This document shows, piece after piece, positions 46,860-57,200 of a stretch of DNA of 64,000 nt. Position numbers and translations under genes: made by a program. Position 1 is the stretch's first letter. Every line of letters starts with the position of its first letter. The notes beneath the pieces were generated by a model. It was not told the DNA's origin and did no database searches. It saw only the letters and a list, made by a program, of their open reading frames with translations. This DNA is from Oikopleura dioica. Its lineage: Eukaryota; Chordata; Appendicularia; Copelata; Oikopleuridae. The stretch spans positions 15,201,208 through 15,265,207 of the forward strand of contig OU015568.1 of the NCBI GenBank assembly GCA_907165135.1. Direction: 5' to 3'.

Positions 46860-47660
46860 TTATTTTTTATCCCCTTTATAATGATGGTGGTGAACAATGG
46901 TAACTTTTCCAGCATTGACAGGCCCGTTGTTATTTACAGGTCCTGCAAAATTCTTCGAGCCTTTGTGAGTGCTGCATCCTCCTTGATTTTTCTGGTAGTT
47001 TTTGTTCCCATTGTTGTTTCCTCCCTTGCTGTTGTTCGACTGGGGCTTCGAGTTGTAGCCGCTGGAGCTAAAAATTTGAGATGTGAATGGCGGAACAAAT
47101 ATAGACTAACTGAATAAATTTCAAGCAAGCAGTATTTACCTGTTGGATTTTCCGCTTTTGGGTGGCTGGTTGATGCTCTTTTGTTGCGGCTTGTGATGAG
47201 TATTGTTGTTTTTCTGATTGTTGTTCTTGAGATTGTTCAGCTGGAAGTTTTGCTTCTGTGGTGGCTTGGAGTTGTTATTTTGCTTCTTTTGCTGGTTGTT
47301 CTGCTGGTTGTTTGGCTTCGAGTTTTGGTGGTTGGATTTAGGCGGTCCCTTTGGTCGACCCTGGCTCTGGTTAACATTCACGTTGAGAACTTGAGGGGCT
47401 TGTTGCTGTTGTTGCTGGACCTGAGACTGCATCACACCCTGCATCATTCCCGACATCATTCCTTGCATCATCTTCGCCATCATTTCAGTCTGATCAACCT
47501 GCGATTGCTTGTTGTTGTTTTGGCGATTTTGATTATTCTGGCGATTTTGGTTGTTTTGATTCTTGTTTCCGTGTTGGTTGTTGTTCTTGGACTGATTGGG
47601 CTTTCTCTGGTTGTTCCCTCGTTGATTGCTAGATGAAGTTTTACGGACAGGTTTTCTCAT
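46860..47660 (-). CDS. Asn/Gln-rich, prion-like low-complexity protein
   Basis: Two exons (47140-47660, 46860-47067) joined by a 72-nt GT-AG intron encode about 242 residues. The composition is extreme: Asn, Gln, Lys and Ser dominate. A Met-rich patch (MMAKMMQGMMSGMMQGVMQS) is followed by a poly-Gln run, then NNQQNNQQKKQNNN-type repeats. The C-terminus has GGNNNGNKNYQKNQGG and a HHHH cluster before GDKK. No folded domain is visible. Such sequences tend to phase-separate and are common in RNA-granule proteins, so an RNA-related role is possible but is inference only. On the opposite strand the same DNA gives a long Leu/Val-rich frame, a mirror of the CAA/AAC codons and not a gene. Confidence 0.65.
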
Positions 47661-48457
47661 GATTATCGGTTAGGAAGGCATATTTTGATTGAATACGCTC
47701 ACACGGGAAGGGAAAAAATGACAAGTTAAATCCCAAAATGGACCTCAAGAATCGCCTTACCGCGGTCAAGTTTAGAATGAGCGTTTGAAGTGAATTCAAT
47801 TCAAAAGACCAATAAAAATTTATATAAAAGAGAGATCAGCTCAAATGAAAAAAAACATGCTTACTTGTTCATCTTCGATACAGATGTAAAATCCGAGTTT
47901 GACGCCCATTTTGTGTGTTCACTCGACATTGATGCGTTGTCAAAGTCCTGATTGTTCACCCAATTCGCCGCTCTCTCGTTCATGAATGAAGTGTTCTCTC
48001 AAACTTTTCGTGAGTTAGCCAGTTTGTTTGAGATGCAATGCAGTAATGTTTGTTTCATTAGTCCTCTGATGAAAGGGAAAATTACGCAAGTCCCCGAGAA
48101 ATCTAGGGATTCACTGCGGTCCCTCGTCTTCGCTAAATCTCAGAGAACTCTTTTTGAATCCTCTGAAACTCCGAACAACCGATAGGGAACGTTTAAGTCA
48201 CTTACGTAGAAGATTTGTTCTAACTCTTTCCTGCTGAAATGTGAAAAAATATACACGCGCCTATGCTTGCTCTCACTGAGATCCTTACAGCCGGTCCGTC
48301 AGCAAATCACTACACGATAAATGCTGCAATGAAGGCAAAATGAATGAGTAACGACTTCGATATTTGCTCGACTGACGGAGCATTCATCGAGTGCTTTAAA
48401 TGGGCAGTATGAGTTTTATATTTTGTTTGAATGGTGCAAAACAGTGAAAACATTAGC
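47661..48457. other. Intergenic region before GATAD1-like gene's 3' end
   Basis: About 0.8 kb. I see no supported exon; a 78-codon frame at 47952 (+) has no features. Confidence 0.45.
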
Positions 48458-48882
48458 TCAGCGTGGAGTGTCAAGTCGAACCTGGTGCCACTGCGGTTCG
48501 TCAAGATCGAGGACTTCAAGTTGTTTGAGGTACTTTGGAGGTGGCCCTAAAGCTGTCAAGCAAGAGAGTTCGATCGGTAAATCGTGGTCAGGGCCGATCT
48601 AAAATGACGATGAATTTTTCAGCTAGAATTCAAATGACTAACCTCCCATGTCTTCTTTGGGCCCGGTAAAAGCCATCTAATGATCACTCCAGGCATTGAA
48701 AGTCGACTGAGAACAACGGCTCTAATCTGCGCGACGTATTCCTCATTGTCTTCAACCACCATCACTAAATCGCCTCGTTTCCAAAGAATGTCACGATGAT
48801 AAACTTGCGAAACAAGACGCAATCCAGGCGATGGAGATCGTAGCCGCTGTGGACTTGATTTTCTGGTCTTCGCACGTGGCAT
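48458..48882 (-). CDS. GATAD1-like protein without the GATA finger
   Basis: Two exons (48643-48882, 48458-48598) on the minus strand encode about 126 residues. After a basic, Ser/Pro-rich start (PRAKTRKSSPQRLRSPSPG), the rest matches the C-terminal half of vertebrate GATAD1: KRGDLVMVVEDNEEYVAQIR, VIIRWLLPG, then IGPDHDLPIELSCL. The alternation 'GD.V.VVD...YYAQIRG' then 'WLIP' then 'IGPEEDLP' is the family pattern. GATAD1 is a reader associated with H3K4me3 and with SIN3/HDAC-type complexes. The N-terminal GATA-type zinc finger of vertebrate GATAD1 is absent. Either this lineage lost it or an upstream exon remains undetected. The start ATG (48882) has no obvious acceptor just before it. Confidence 0.75.
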
Positions 48883-49243
48883 CGTACCGATTTATCTGTC
48901 TAAATATATCCAACTAGAACTGATCTGACCGACGGTAGTTGAGTGGTCGGACGAGAGACTCTCCCAGGTTTAAAATCATACCACTTGAGTTTACCACTGA
49001 AGTTTTTCCGATCGTGTTTTGCGGCTGGAATCACTCTTGACGTTGCAAATGCCAATTCTTGCTAGGCCAAGTACTAATTATGTCTGCTTTTTTCAAAGAT
49101 CTAACAAGAGCAACAGATGCATTTAATAAATAGTTTATATTTTTGAAATTTACAGAATAAGGAATCGTTGAAGACAGTGGTGAATTAATGCCGAGCGAAG
49201 GCAGATAGTACATTGAATTGAATTTTTAATTGCTACTTTTAAA

Positions 49244-51652
49244 TCAAGAAAATAAGCTTTCAATCAGTGGAGTTGTCACGTCAATAATTGAGAATAAGGC
49301 ACCATTAGCAGGAATAGTACGAATGAGCATTGGAGTTAAGCCGGCGTAGAATCCTCGGAGACCGGATATCCTTAATCATCGTTAACTGAGAATCTGGGTT
49401 AATTTCGGAGAATAATTTTCATTCAAAGTCGTAAAAACTCAAGGATAGAGAAACATAGTCTACCAGGGGTGTTCGCGCTTCAGAGCGATTCCATGATCAA
49501 ATAGACATTCAAGCTTTGTCGGTCTCGCAGCATTTTATTTAAAGACACATAAACGAAAAGTACAGACTAAATGAGCAACTGCATCGCTTTATTATCCTCA
49601 ACTGCATTCCTAGTATTTTTCATTTTATACGGAATCGCTCAAGAAGACATTGTTAAAAGAGAGTTTGGAGACAAAAGAGAAAAATGGAAATTCATGGTGA
49701 CCTTAACCTGGATTACATGCCTCACAAACTGCTTCATATCTATTGTTCTAATCGAATTTTTAACGAAGGTAAAGAAGAGAGATGCGAGTCCACTATCATG
49801 GAATCATTTATTCGCTGGCCTCATTAACTCCTTTGGCCTCATTCTGACGAACATTTCAATGGGTAATTGAGAATATTCAAATATTTTACAAGCAATAAAA
49901 TTTCAGAATACGTTTCATATCCTGCCAAAGTTTTAAGCAAATCTTGTAAGCCAATATCTGTTATTATCTTCACTACTATTTTCACGTCGATGTCGTATTC
50001 AATTACCAGATGGATTTCCGTGATTCTTATAACCATTGGAATCTTGGGATTCTCGATTGATGAGGTCGAGCATAACGAAACATTTGGGAAGAGCAAAAGC
50101 ATGATATTAATTGGCGATCTGATGCTTCTGATTTCGATATTTTGTGATGGACTAACGTCAACATTTCAAGAAAAACTCCGCAAATCGGGTGAAAAACCAA
50201 ACTTCACCGATTGTATTCAGTTGATGTTCGTTATGAACTCTGTGGGAATGGTTGTTAGCTTTTCAATATCGTATTTGACCGGAGAGTTTAATGATTCAAT
50301 GAACTTTGTCTTTGCGAATCCGTCAATGCTCAAATTACTGCTTGCAATCGCCATTCTACAGGGGATCGGTCAAATATTTTTATTCTTCATTATTATCAGC
50401 TACGGAACTTTGTCTGCCTCTATTCTCCAGACGTTGCGCAAGCTTGTTACTATTTTTGGCGCGATTCTGATTTTTAATGACCAATTTGACGTTTTCAAGG
50501 TAAATATGAAAGCTGACCAAAAGACTTATTACGTAAATTGATTGACCATAACATAAACGTTAGATTATTGGCTCTGCTTTGGTTTTTCTTGGAGTCGCAC
50601 TACATATCAGTGGAAAAGAAGAAGTGAAGAAAACGGCGGTCATGGATGCAGAAAACACGATAGAGCTAAATGAAAACAAATGCATGAAATCATTGACTGA
50701 ATCCAGCCCAATACCCGTTTAAAATGGTTCATCTAAAATGTGCTAAATTAATCCGATAAATCTACCTTCACCAAATGCAAACTCTTCAAGCTCAAACAGA
50801 TAATTCGAAATAATATATCAAAAACCTAAAATGATGCCTACCTTTTGATGTCTTTAACACAGTCGACAAAGCGTATTGGATCCTTCGACCCAATAGACAG
50901 AACTTGTTGTCTCGACTTTACCACGTCGATAGGAAGCATGCATAGCCAGTAAGCTCCTCCAGCAAGTCCGCCACTGAGCGCAGCATTGAATCCTGATGAA
51001 AGACTAGTTTGTTGAGCGATAAGATTTTGGCAAAAAGCGAAGCTGTAGAAGAGAACCAAATATCCAGGCATTTCTCGGCCCCAGGTTCCGACCAAGCCAC
51101 GGAAAGGCGCTGTATATCCTTCTGATAAAATCTGGCGCACTGTTGATGTGACGGAAATGCGGCCCTGGAAGTCGAATTTTCCGGATTTTTGCAGCTCGGC
51201 AGTTGCTTGCATTCTGTTTTTAATCATTTCCGTTGGACAGACGGCGATTGACGAGAAAAACGCTGCGCCGGAGCCAGCAATTGCCATCTCAACATTTGAC
51301 AGATCATTTTTGTTCTTTTTCTGGAGAAACGCGACTCCTGCAATCGTCGAGTTGCGGGCTGAGAAGAGAATCGAGTTTTCGGCGCAGTTTGTCAAAAGTG
51401 CTCCAACAGATCCTGCGTAGAGTCCTCTTAGACCTTCTGTTTTGTAAATAGAAACCATGCACCGAGCAAAACCTCCTTTCTGATACAATTCCGGAAAGGT
51501 CTGCATTTTCGTCTTGACTGAATTAGGAAATTTTAGTCTTTGTTGATTTCAGTCTTGCAAAAACCTGTATCAAACGGCTGACCACACGCAACACAGCCAG
51601 CTCCACCAAGAGCACCGGCTATGAATGTACTGGCAAACTCCGTAGCAGACAT
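49244..51652 (-). CDS. SLC25A15: Mitochondrial ornithine-type carrier, SLC25A15-like
   Basis: Exons 51565-51652, 50842-51517 and 49244-49370 encode about 296 residues. Three mitochondrial-carrier repeats are present, each with its signature: QPFDTVKTKMQ, CPTEMIKNRMQ and LPIDVVKSRQQ. The second half of the first repeat reads GLRGLYAGSVGALLTNCAENS, where ornithine carriers have ANIAENSV. The last exon supplies GLRGFYAGLTPMLIRTIPAN and GALFS. Proteins of this type exchange ornithine and citrulline across the inner membrane. The last intron spans about 1.47 kb and contains the whole SLC35B1-like gene on the other strand. A 710-bp palindromic element begins 52 nt upstream of the ATG. Substrate is inferred from family resemblance. 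Confidence 0.85.
49571..50722 (+). CDS. SLC35B1: Nucleotide-sugar/ATP transporter, SLC35B1-like, nested gene
   Basis: Exons 49571-49862, 49907-50499 and 50564-50722 encode about 347 residues with eight to ten hydrophobic helices. Family blocks include FILYGIAQEDIVKREFG, EYVSYPAKVLSKSCKPISV (in SLC35B1: VNYPTQVLGKSCKPIPV), LISIFCDGLTSTFQEKLR, IIISYGTLSASILQTLRK and LVFLGVALHISGK. SLC35B1 homologues work in the endoplasmic reticulum membrane and exchange ATP or UDP-sugars. The C-terminus is acidic without a clear dilysine signal. The gene lies entirely inside the last intron of the SLC25A15-like gene on the opposite strand. There is no acceptor directly before the ATG, so it may use its own promoter. 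Confidence 0.88.
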
Positions 51653-51703
51653 ATCTAAATGAAAAAAATATAAAGAAGTCATTGTCAGCAGTAGCAGCAT
51701 CTA

Positions 51704-52413
51704 TAGGCTTACCGGACTAAATTTCAGCCATTTTTTCTAGCTTAATTTAGCAGTAATATGGCCTATCTTTGGAAAGCCCAAGACCTGGGCTTTCATTTGG
51801 TACCCATATCGAGGGGGTTAGGTTATGCCCGCAAGGCAATTTTTGAGGCTGGAAGTACAAAAATAGGCACTAGAACTCTTGCATCAAATTTTTCGATGCA
51901 TTTAGGCGATCTAGAACATTCGACAGTCGGTTTGTTAGAAAGCTCAAACTCTGAGCTTTCTATAGAGCCCAAGAAATCTAGCTGCCAACGGGTTTATGAA
52001 AATCAATAATCAATTTTAATACCTATTTCCCCCCATTTTTGCCACTTTTTTGTGGAATTGTCTCTAATTTTAGCGAAATTTTGGCAACAAAATTGGACGT
52101 CTAGCGCTCGCTGGAGGCCACAGACCGACTGGCAGCTAGATTTTTTGGGCTCTATAGAAAGCTCAGAGTATGAGCTTTCTTATTATTTGACTGTCGAATG
52201 CTCTTGATCTCCTAAATGCATCGAAAAATTTGATGCAAGAGTTCTAGTGCCTATTTTTGTACTTCCAGCCTCAAAAATTGCCTTGCGGGCATAACCTAAC
52301 CCCCTCGATATGGGTACCAAATGAAAGCCCAGGTCTTGGGCTTTCCAAAAATAGGCCATATTACTGCTAAATTAAGCTAGAAAAAATGGCTGAAATTTAG
52401 TCCGGTAAGCCTA
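51704..52413. mobile_element. 710-bp palindromic (long-TIR) element with 8-bp target duplication
   Basis: Two 284-bp arms (51704-51987 and 52130-52413) are near-perfect inverted copies around a 142-bp spacer. The ends are TAGGCTTACCGG and CCGGTAAGCCTA. AGCATCTA is repeated directly outside both ends (51696-51703 and 52414-52421). Each arm contains smaller hairpins such as GAAAGCCCA...TGGGCTTTC and AAGCTCA...TGAGCTTT. No transposase is encoded. High identity between the arms implies recent insertion or gene conversion. It lies between the ornithine carrier and the ZIC-like gene, 52 nt from the carrier's start codon. Confidence 0.9.
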
Positions 52414-52515
52414 AGCATCTATCTTTTGAGTGATAATTTGAAGACGGAAAAGACAGGAGCGAATAGTTTAAGGTTGATCAGCACAATTTTGTTTCTACAA
52501 ATTGAAGAGCGAATT

Positions 52516-54026
52516 CTAGGAGGTAAGGTGACTTCTTATGTGAAGGAATTTTTCAAGAGGCTGAAATTTCAATGAAAAAATGATAAAAAAGAAGGATAAC
52601 TCACTTTGTCTGGTGGAAAAATTTGAGGACAATGGGCGCACATGTCGAAACTTCTGCCGGCGCAGGAAACTGCGTGAAGAAGGAGGGCGCTTTCGTCCTT
52701 GAAGGTTGCACTGCATTTCATGCAATTGTACTCTGGATAACAATGTTCTATTTCGTAGTGATCTACTAATTGTCCTAAAAAACGGTTGATCCATCAATAG
52801 AAATAGTTTCGAAAACCTTTAGCTGGAAATCGTTTTATACAAATACCACACTGGTAAGGGTTAGCATTGAGCGATAATGAAATTTCTCTCAATTTTTGAA
52901 GTTGAAAGGCGCTAATTTGTTTCAAGTACTCTTCGACCTAAAGACGCAAGATTGTTTCAACGAAGATAAACAAAATGTTTTATTTACAATGTCGCTTTGT
53001 AAATTTGATTTTGCTCGCTTTTCATCTGGCGAATTCGATCGAGAGCTACTTGAATAGGGTCGTTTCATTGAATTTGTATCTGGCGTTGAGCAGCCTGATC
53101 CGATGCTTGTTCTGCTATCGTTTACCTAGCGAGCTAATAAGAATAGAGATTGCGGAAGAGTTGCTTACAGATTCGTCTAGCGGCTCCTTTTTGATCTTTT
53201 CTTCCGTTGATTTGAAGGCGTTGGAGACTTCGAAATTGAACTCGTGGCGACGCTCGTAATGCTCCGAGTTTATATGTTTCCGATAAGAAGATGGATGGAC
53301 GTAGACTTTCTAAAGTAAAAAGCTCTTTGATGAAAGAGAAAAGAAAATTTATTAATAAAGATATTTATCGAACCTGGCAGTTCTCTACAGGACAGTGAAA
53401 GGTGCCGATATTATGCGCATGAGCGTGCTTCTTTCTATCGGACGAGTTCGTGAAGCGCTTGCCACAACCGTTGTATTTGCACAAGAACGGTTTGTCGCCC
53501 GTGTGGATGCGCGTGTGAATTCGCATGTTCTCAACGCGCGCAAATCGCTTTCTACAGTCGCCGATTTCGCAGCGAAAGGGCCGCTCGCCAGTGTGCGTTC
53601 TGTAATGATTGACGAGCTTGTAGCCGGCGCCGAAGCCGCTTTTGAAGCGAGAGCATCCGGCCCAGGAGCAATTGTTCGTTTCAGTTGCATCTCTTCAAAG
53701 GCGGTCAATAAATCAGGACGGGAAAAAGGAGCTTACCTTTCCAAATGTGATTTGCTGTGTTCCACGAACGCAGACATCAGGGAATGCTCTTCGTTACAAA
53801 TAAGATCTTCCGGAACATTCTTATGATCAACAACAGCCGATCTATCCTTTACCCACTTGCACACAAAGTATCCATGTTCATAATCATGCTCTTCTTTTGC
53901 CCAGTCGATAAAGTCTTCTTCAGTTATTTCTTCGCCAGCGTCGTATTCCGTTTTTTCGGTAGCCGATTTGGAATTTTCATTTTGAAAGAAATCGCTGTTT
54001 GTCAATTGCTGCGGCACGCTTTCCAT
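52516..54026 (-). CDS. ZIC/GLI-type zinc-finger protein with extra C-terminal fingers
   Basis: Seven exons (53737-54026, 53374-53692, 53169-53309, 52988-53125, 52817-52937, 52605-52774, 52516-52560) encode about 407 residues. The core follows the ZIC order: a degenerate first finger ([10 protein letters not shown]...[12 protein letters not shown]), [20 protein letters not shown] with [32 protein letters not shown], then [19 protein letters not shown] and FHCPVENCQ...[17 protein letters not shown] is a ZIC/GLI signature. After a Ser-rich linker come further fingers ([38 protein letters not shown]), which ZIC proteins do not normally have. It is a nuclear DNA-binding regulator, probably developmental. 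Assignment to ZIC rather than GLI or GLIS is tentative. Confidence 0.8.
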
Positions 54027-54248
54027 CTTTCCGTTATTCTTTACTACGATTCAGAATTTCATTTCTGCAGATTCAAAATCGACCGTTCACTTTCTCTGAA
54101 AAAGAAAGGCATGTCAACTTCTTTTGAAAAATAGAAAAAATTCTTTACAAAGAATAATAATAAAATAAAAAGTAAGAAAAGATTGAGAGATTCGATTTTT
54201 TTTGCTTGCATGAGGTAAGAGGCAGTTGGACAATTACAAAAACAGAGG

Positions 54249-57200
54249 TTATTTGATGCCGAAAATGGCGGCGAGACGCCGGGTTTGGGTTGAATTCAGT
54301 GGCTTCGTCATCGTTCTTGGTGGTCTATCGATAGCGCGTTCGTACGAAAGAGCTTCGATTTCTTCTTGCGCAGTTGCCAGGGCTCGTTCAGCAATAGAAG
54401 GCATTCCTGAAAACGATTTAGTCAAGGGTTTCTCTAAAAATATACCTGAAGCCGTTGGAATAACGTCAGAATCGCCACTTCTCCCACTCAACGGTTGTGT
54501 TAAAGGATCCGACTGCGTTTGCGATTTTTGCGACAGGTTGGAAATATTTCCAAGATTTTCCACAAAAGTGTCTTCGATGTCCGTATCTTGAAGATGTGTT
54601 GGATCCAGTTCGATTCTGGAATCAACGCAGTCTTCTGAAGTCGACTTCGGCTCAGTGGTTTCATCCTGCGAGTGGTTGAAATTTATCGAACTGTTCTTTG
54701 ATGAATCCAGTGAGCGGGAATCACTATCTCGTCGCTTGGAATCTTCTCTTGGCGAATCTTCAAGATCCTTTGACTTTCGTAGCCATTTGATATCCAGGGG
54801 AGCATCCAAATCGTCGATTTCGTCCACCTCTTCAACACTTTTAACAGATTGAGAATCGAACGTGATCTTTTCCGCCTGAGAATTTCGACTTTGGCTCAAC
54901 TCTCCATCGACTGTCGTTAGACTACGTTCTTCATCCTCGTTTTCACTGGCGGACCAGATCGAAGTCTGGTCAGGATTCTTGCCCATGGACTCGTTCAGTT
55001 CTGAACGGAGCTTTCTCGATGCATCGATATTCTCTTGCACGGAGGTCATAGAAGCGGAGAATTCGCGAACCATAGCTTCGATCTTTGCATCAGACTCTCC
55101 ATCATCGTCTCCAAGAGTTGAAACATCGTCAATCGGTGAGTTTTCATCTTCATCGTCGATTCTCGTCGAGCTACAAAATTTTTGACATAGAATTTTTGAA
55201 CGCTAAACCTGAGTGGATTCGATGTTGATTTTGACGCCTCTGAAATCTCTTTCGCCGAGTTGAGAATAAGCGGCTCGACGAAATTCTCCTCGTCGGAACA
55301 ATCCAAGTCCGAAAGTTTTTCCGAGGAACTAGCTTCTTCATTAACATGTTGATCCAATGCTAAGCTGACTTTTCTGACTGAGATGTCGATCTGTTGACTT
55401 TTGAATTCTGCAATTCTGAGCATATGATCCTGATCGTGAGCTTGTTCATTGTCAAATGCGCTCGCGGTCGGGGTTATTTGCGTGCCGACATTTTCTGTCA
55501 CAGTTTGTGCTGTTTGAGATCTCAAAGTACTGAACAGTTTGATTTTAGATTTATTTATTCAATTTTGCAGTGATCTAAACCTTTGTTTAGATTTTACAGT
55601 ATTGACGAGGTCTTCAAGGGCTTTGAGCTGGTCTTGGAGCGCTTTGGAAGTTGATGACATTTTTTCAGGAGCACATTGAAGCTTTTGTTCGAGGGAGATC
55701 GACTTTTTGGGTTGCACGAAAACTCGCGGACTAGTAGCAGGAGCAATACCGAGCTTCATTTGGCCGATCGACTCCCCTGATACAGAGCGAACAGTGTACC
55801 AACCATTGACGCATGGAAAACCGCATTTCAAAGTGTGCATATGGACTTCGATCCATCCAAATTCTCGGCTCTTTAGAAGAATATTAACCCCTTCGAAAGC
55901 AAAGAAAATTACCTGGATATCCTTCAAATCGGTACTTTCAGTAATACTGGCTGCGCAGCTGTAAAGCTTGAACATTATCGATTCCGGAAGATTTTCATCC
56001 AAATAGCAAGCTTGTTGAAAATTCCAGACCCCATCACTCGACCATTCTGTTGTCAGATTTCCCTCGACAGTGTCCACTGAGACGCTCAATAATCGATCTC
56101 CACCGATTGCAAGATTAGTGACTTTTTCAATAGAAATAAGGCACTGAAGACCTGGAATTGGCCGCTGAAAAGCCTGACTCTCCGAAGGTTGTGGCTCGAT
56201 CGGTGGTGGAGGGAGCTCTTCTTGCTCTTGCTCTGCTGATTCTGATGAGATACTTTCAGCTATCAGTGTCTGGTGAAAACTCTCTTGCTTGGCGATTTCC
56301 GATTTCAAATCTGATCGCACATTTTTTAGTTGGTCAAGCTGGACAGAAGTTCCCGCAGCAAGAAGAACCGACAAGTAGCCTCGTATTTGTTCGGATGAAA
56401 TGTCACGTAAAGGGATCTTTCCATCGGCCATTATCATTGGATATTTTGGAGAACAGAGTTGAGCATAGCCTCCAGTTAGAATGCTAGACAATCCACTTGT
56501 TGTTATCCGGCCAAGACCGAGGAATTTATCACCCTAAAAAGAAATCCTAACAAATATCCAAAGAGAAAAACTACCTGTTCAGCTGTAGCACACCAGCACT
56601 CAAATGCAAACATAGAGGACTGCAGTAGCTGAAGTTCAGAGCCAAGAACGGGCCGTGTCCACTCAGCCAAGTGATTAAATTGAGGATTATTTGTGCGCTC
56701 GCCAACGCGGCAGCTGATCTGTTCTTCAAGCAATGGAGAGCGAACGCGGATTTCTGGCAAAGGAGCAGTCGGCTCCCCAGGTCCTTCGCGAACATCGGGA
56801 ATACTGTCGGCAAATTTGACCCAAAGAAGGAATGAAATAGGGAAGGAAGTTTCGATGGAATGTGATTGAACGCTAGGCGCAGGGTCGGAGTACAGCTGAA
56901 GTGGCTCTGTAGGCTGGCCAAAGTCTTGAGAAGATCTAAAATCAACGTCAAAAACTGGATACTTCGAAAAACCGACCGATGAGAAATAGGGCCAGCGGAA
57001 ACAGAGGGAACCGACTGCTGATGATTAATTTGGCGTCCAGTTGTATTCATTGATCTAGGAGTGTTTTCTGGCGCGACCATTGAAGAGATATCACGGGTTG
57101 ATTGAGCTTCCTCTCGTTTGACAATCATGACAGCGAGGCGGAGAATATAGCCTTGAATTTCAACCTCGATATAATCCAGCTCATTTGTGAATCCAGACGT

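Noticed and set aside
47181-47636. Long Leu/Val-rich plus-strand frame, resembling a membrane protein
   Set aside because: It is the mirror of CAA/AAC-rich codons of the Asn/Gln-rich minus-strand gene, which has start, splice and stop in place.
51758-52009. 83-codon plus-strand frame
   Set aside because: It lies inside one arm of the 710-bp palindrome and its spacer; the same sequence exists inverted in the other arm, so it is element sequence.
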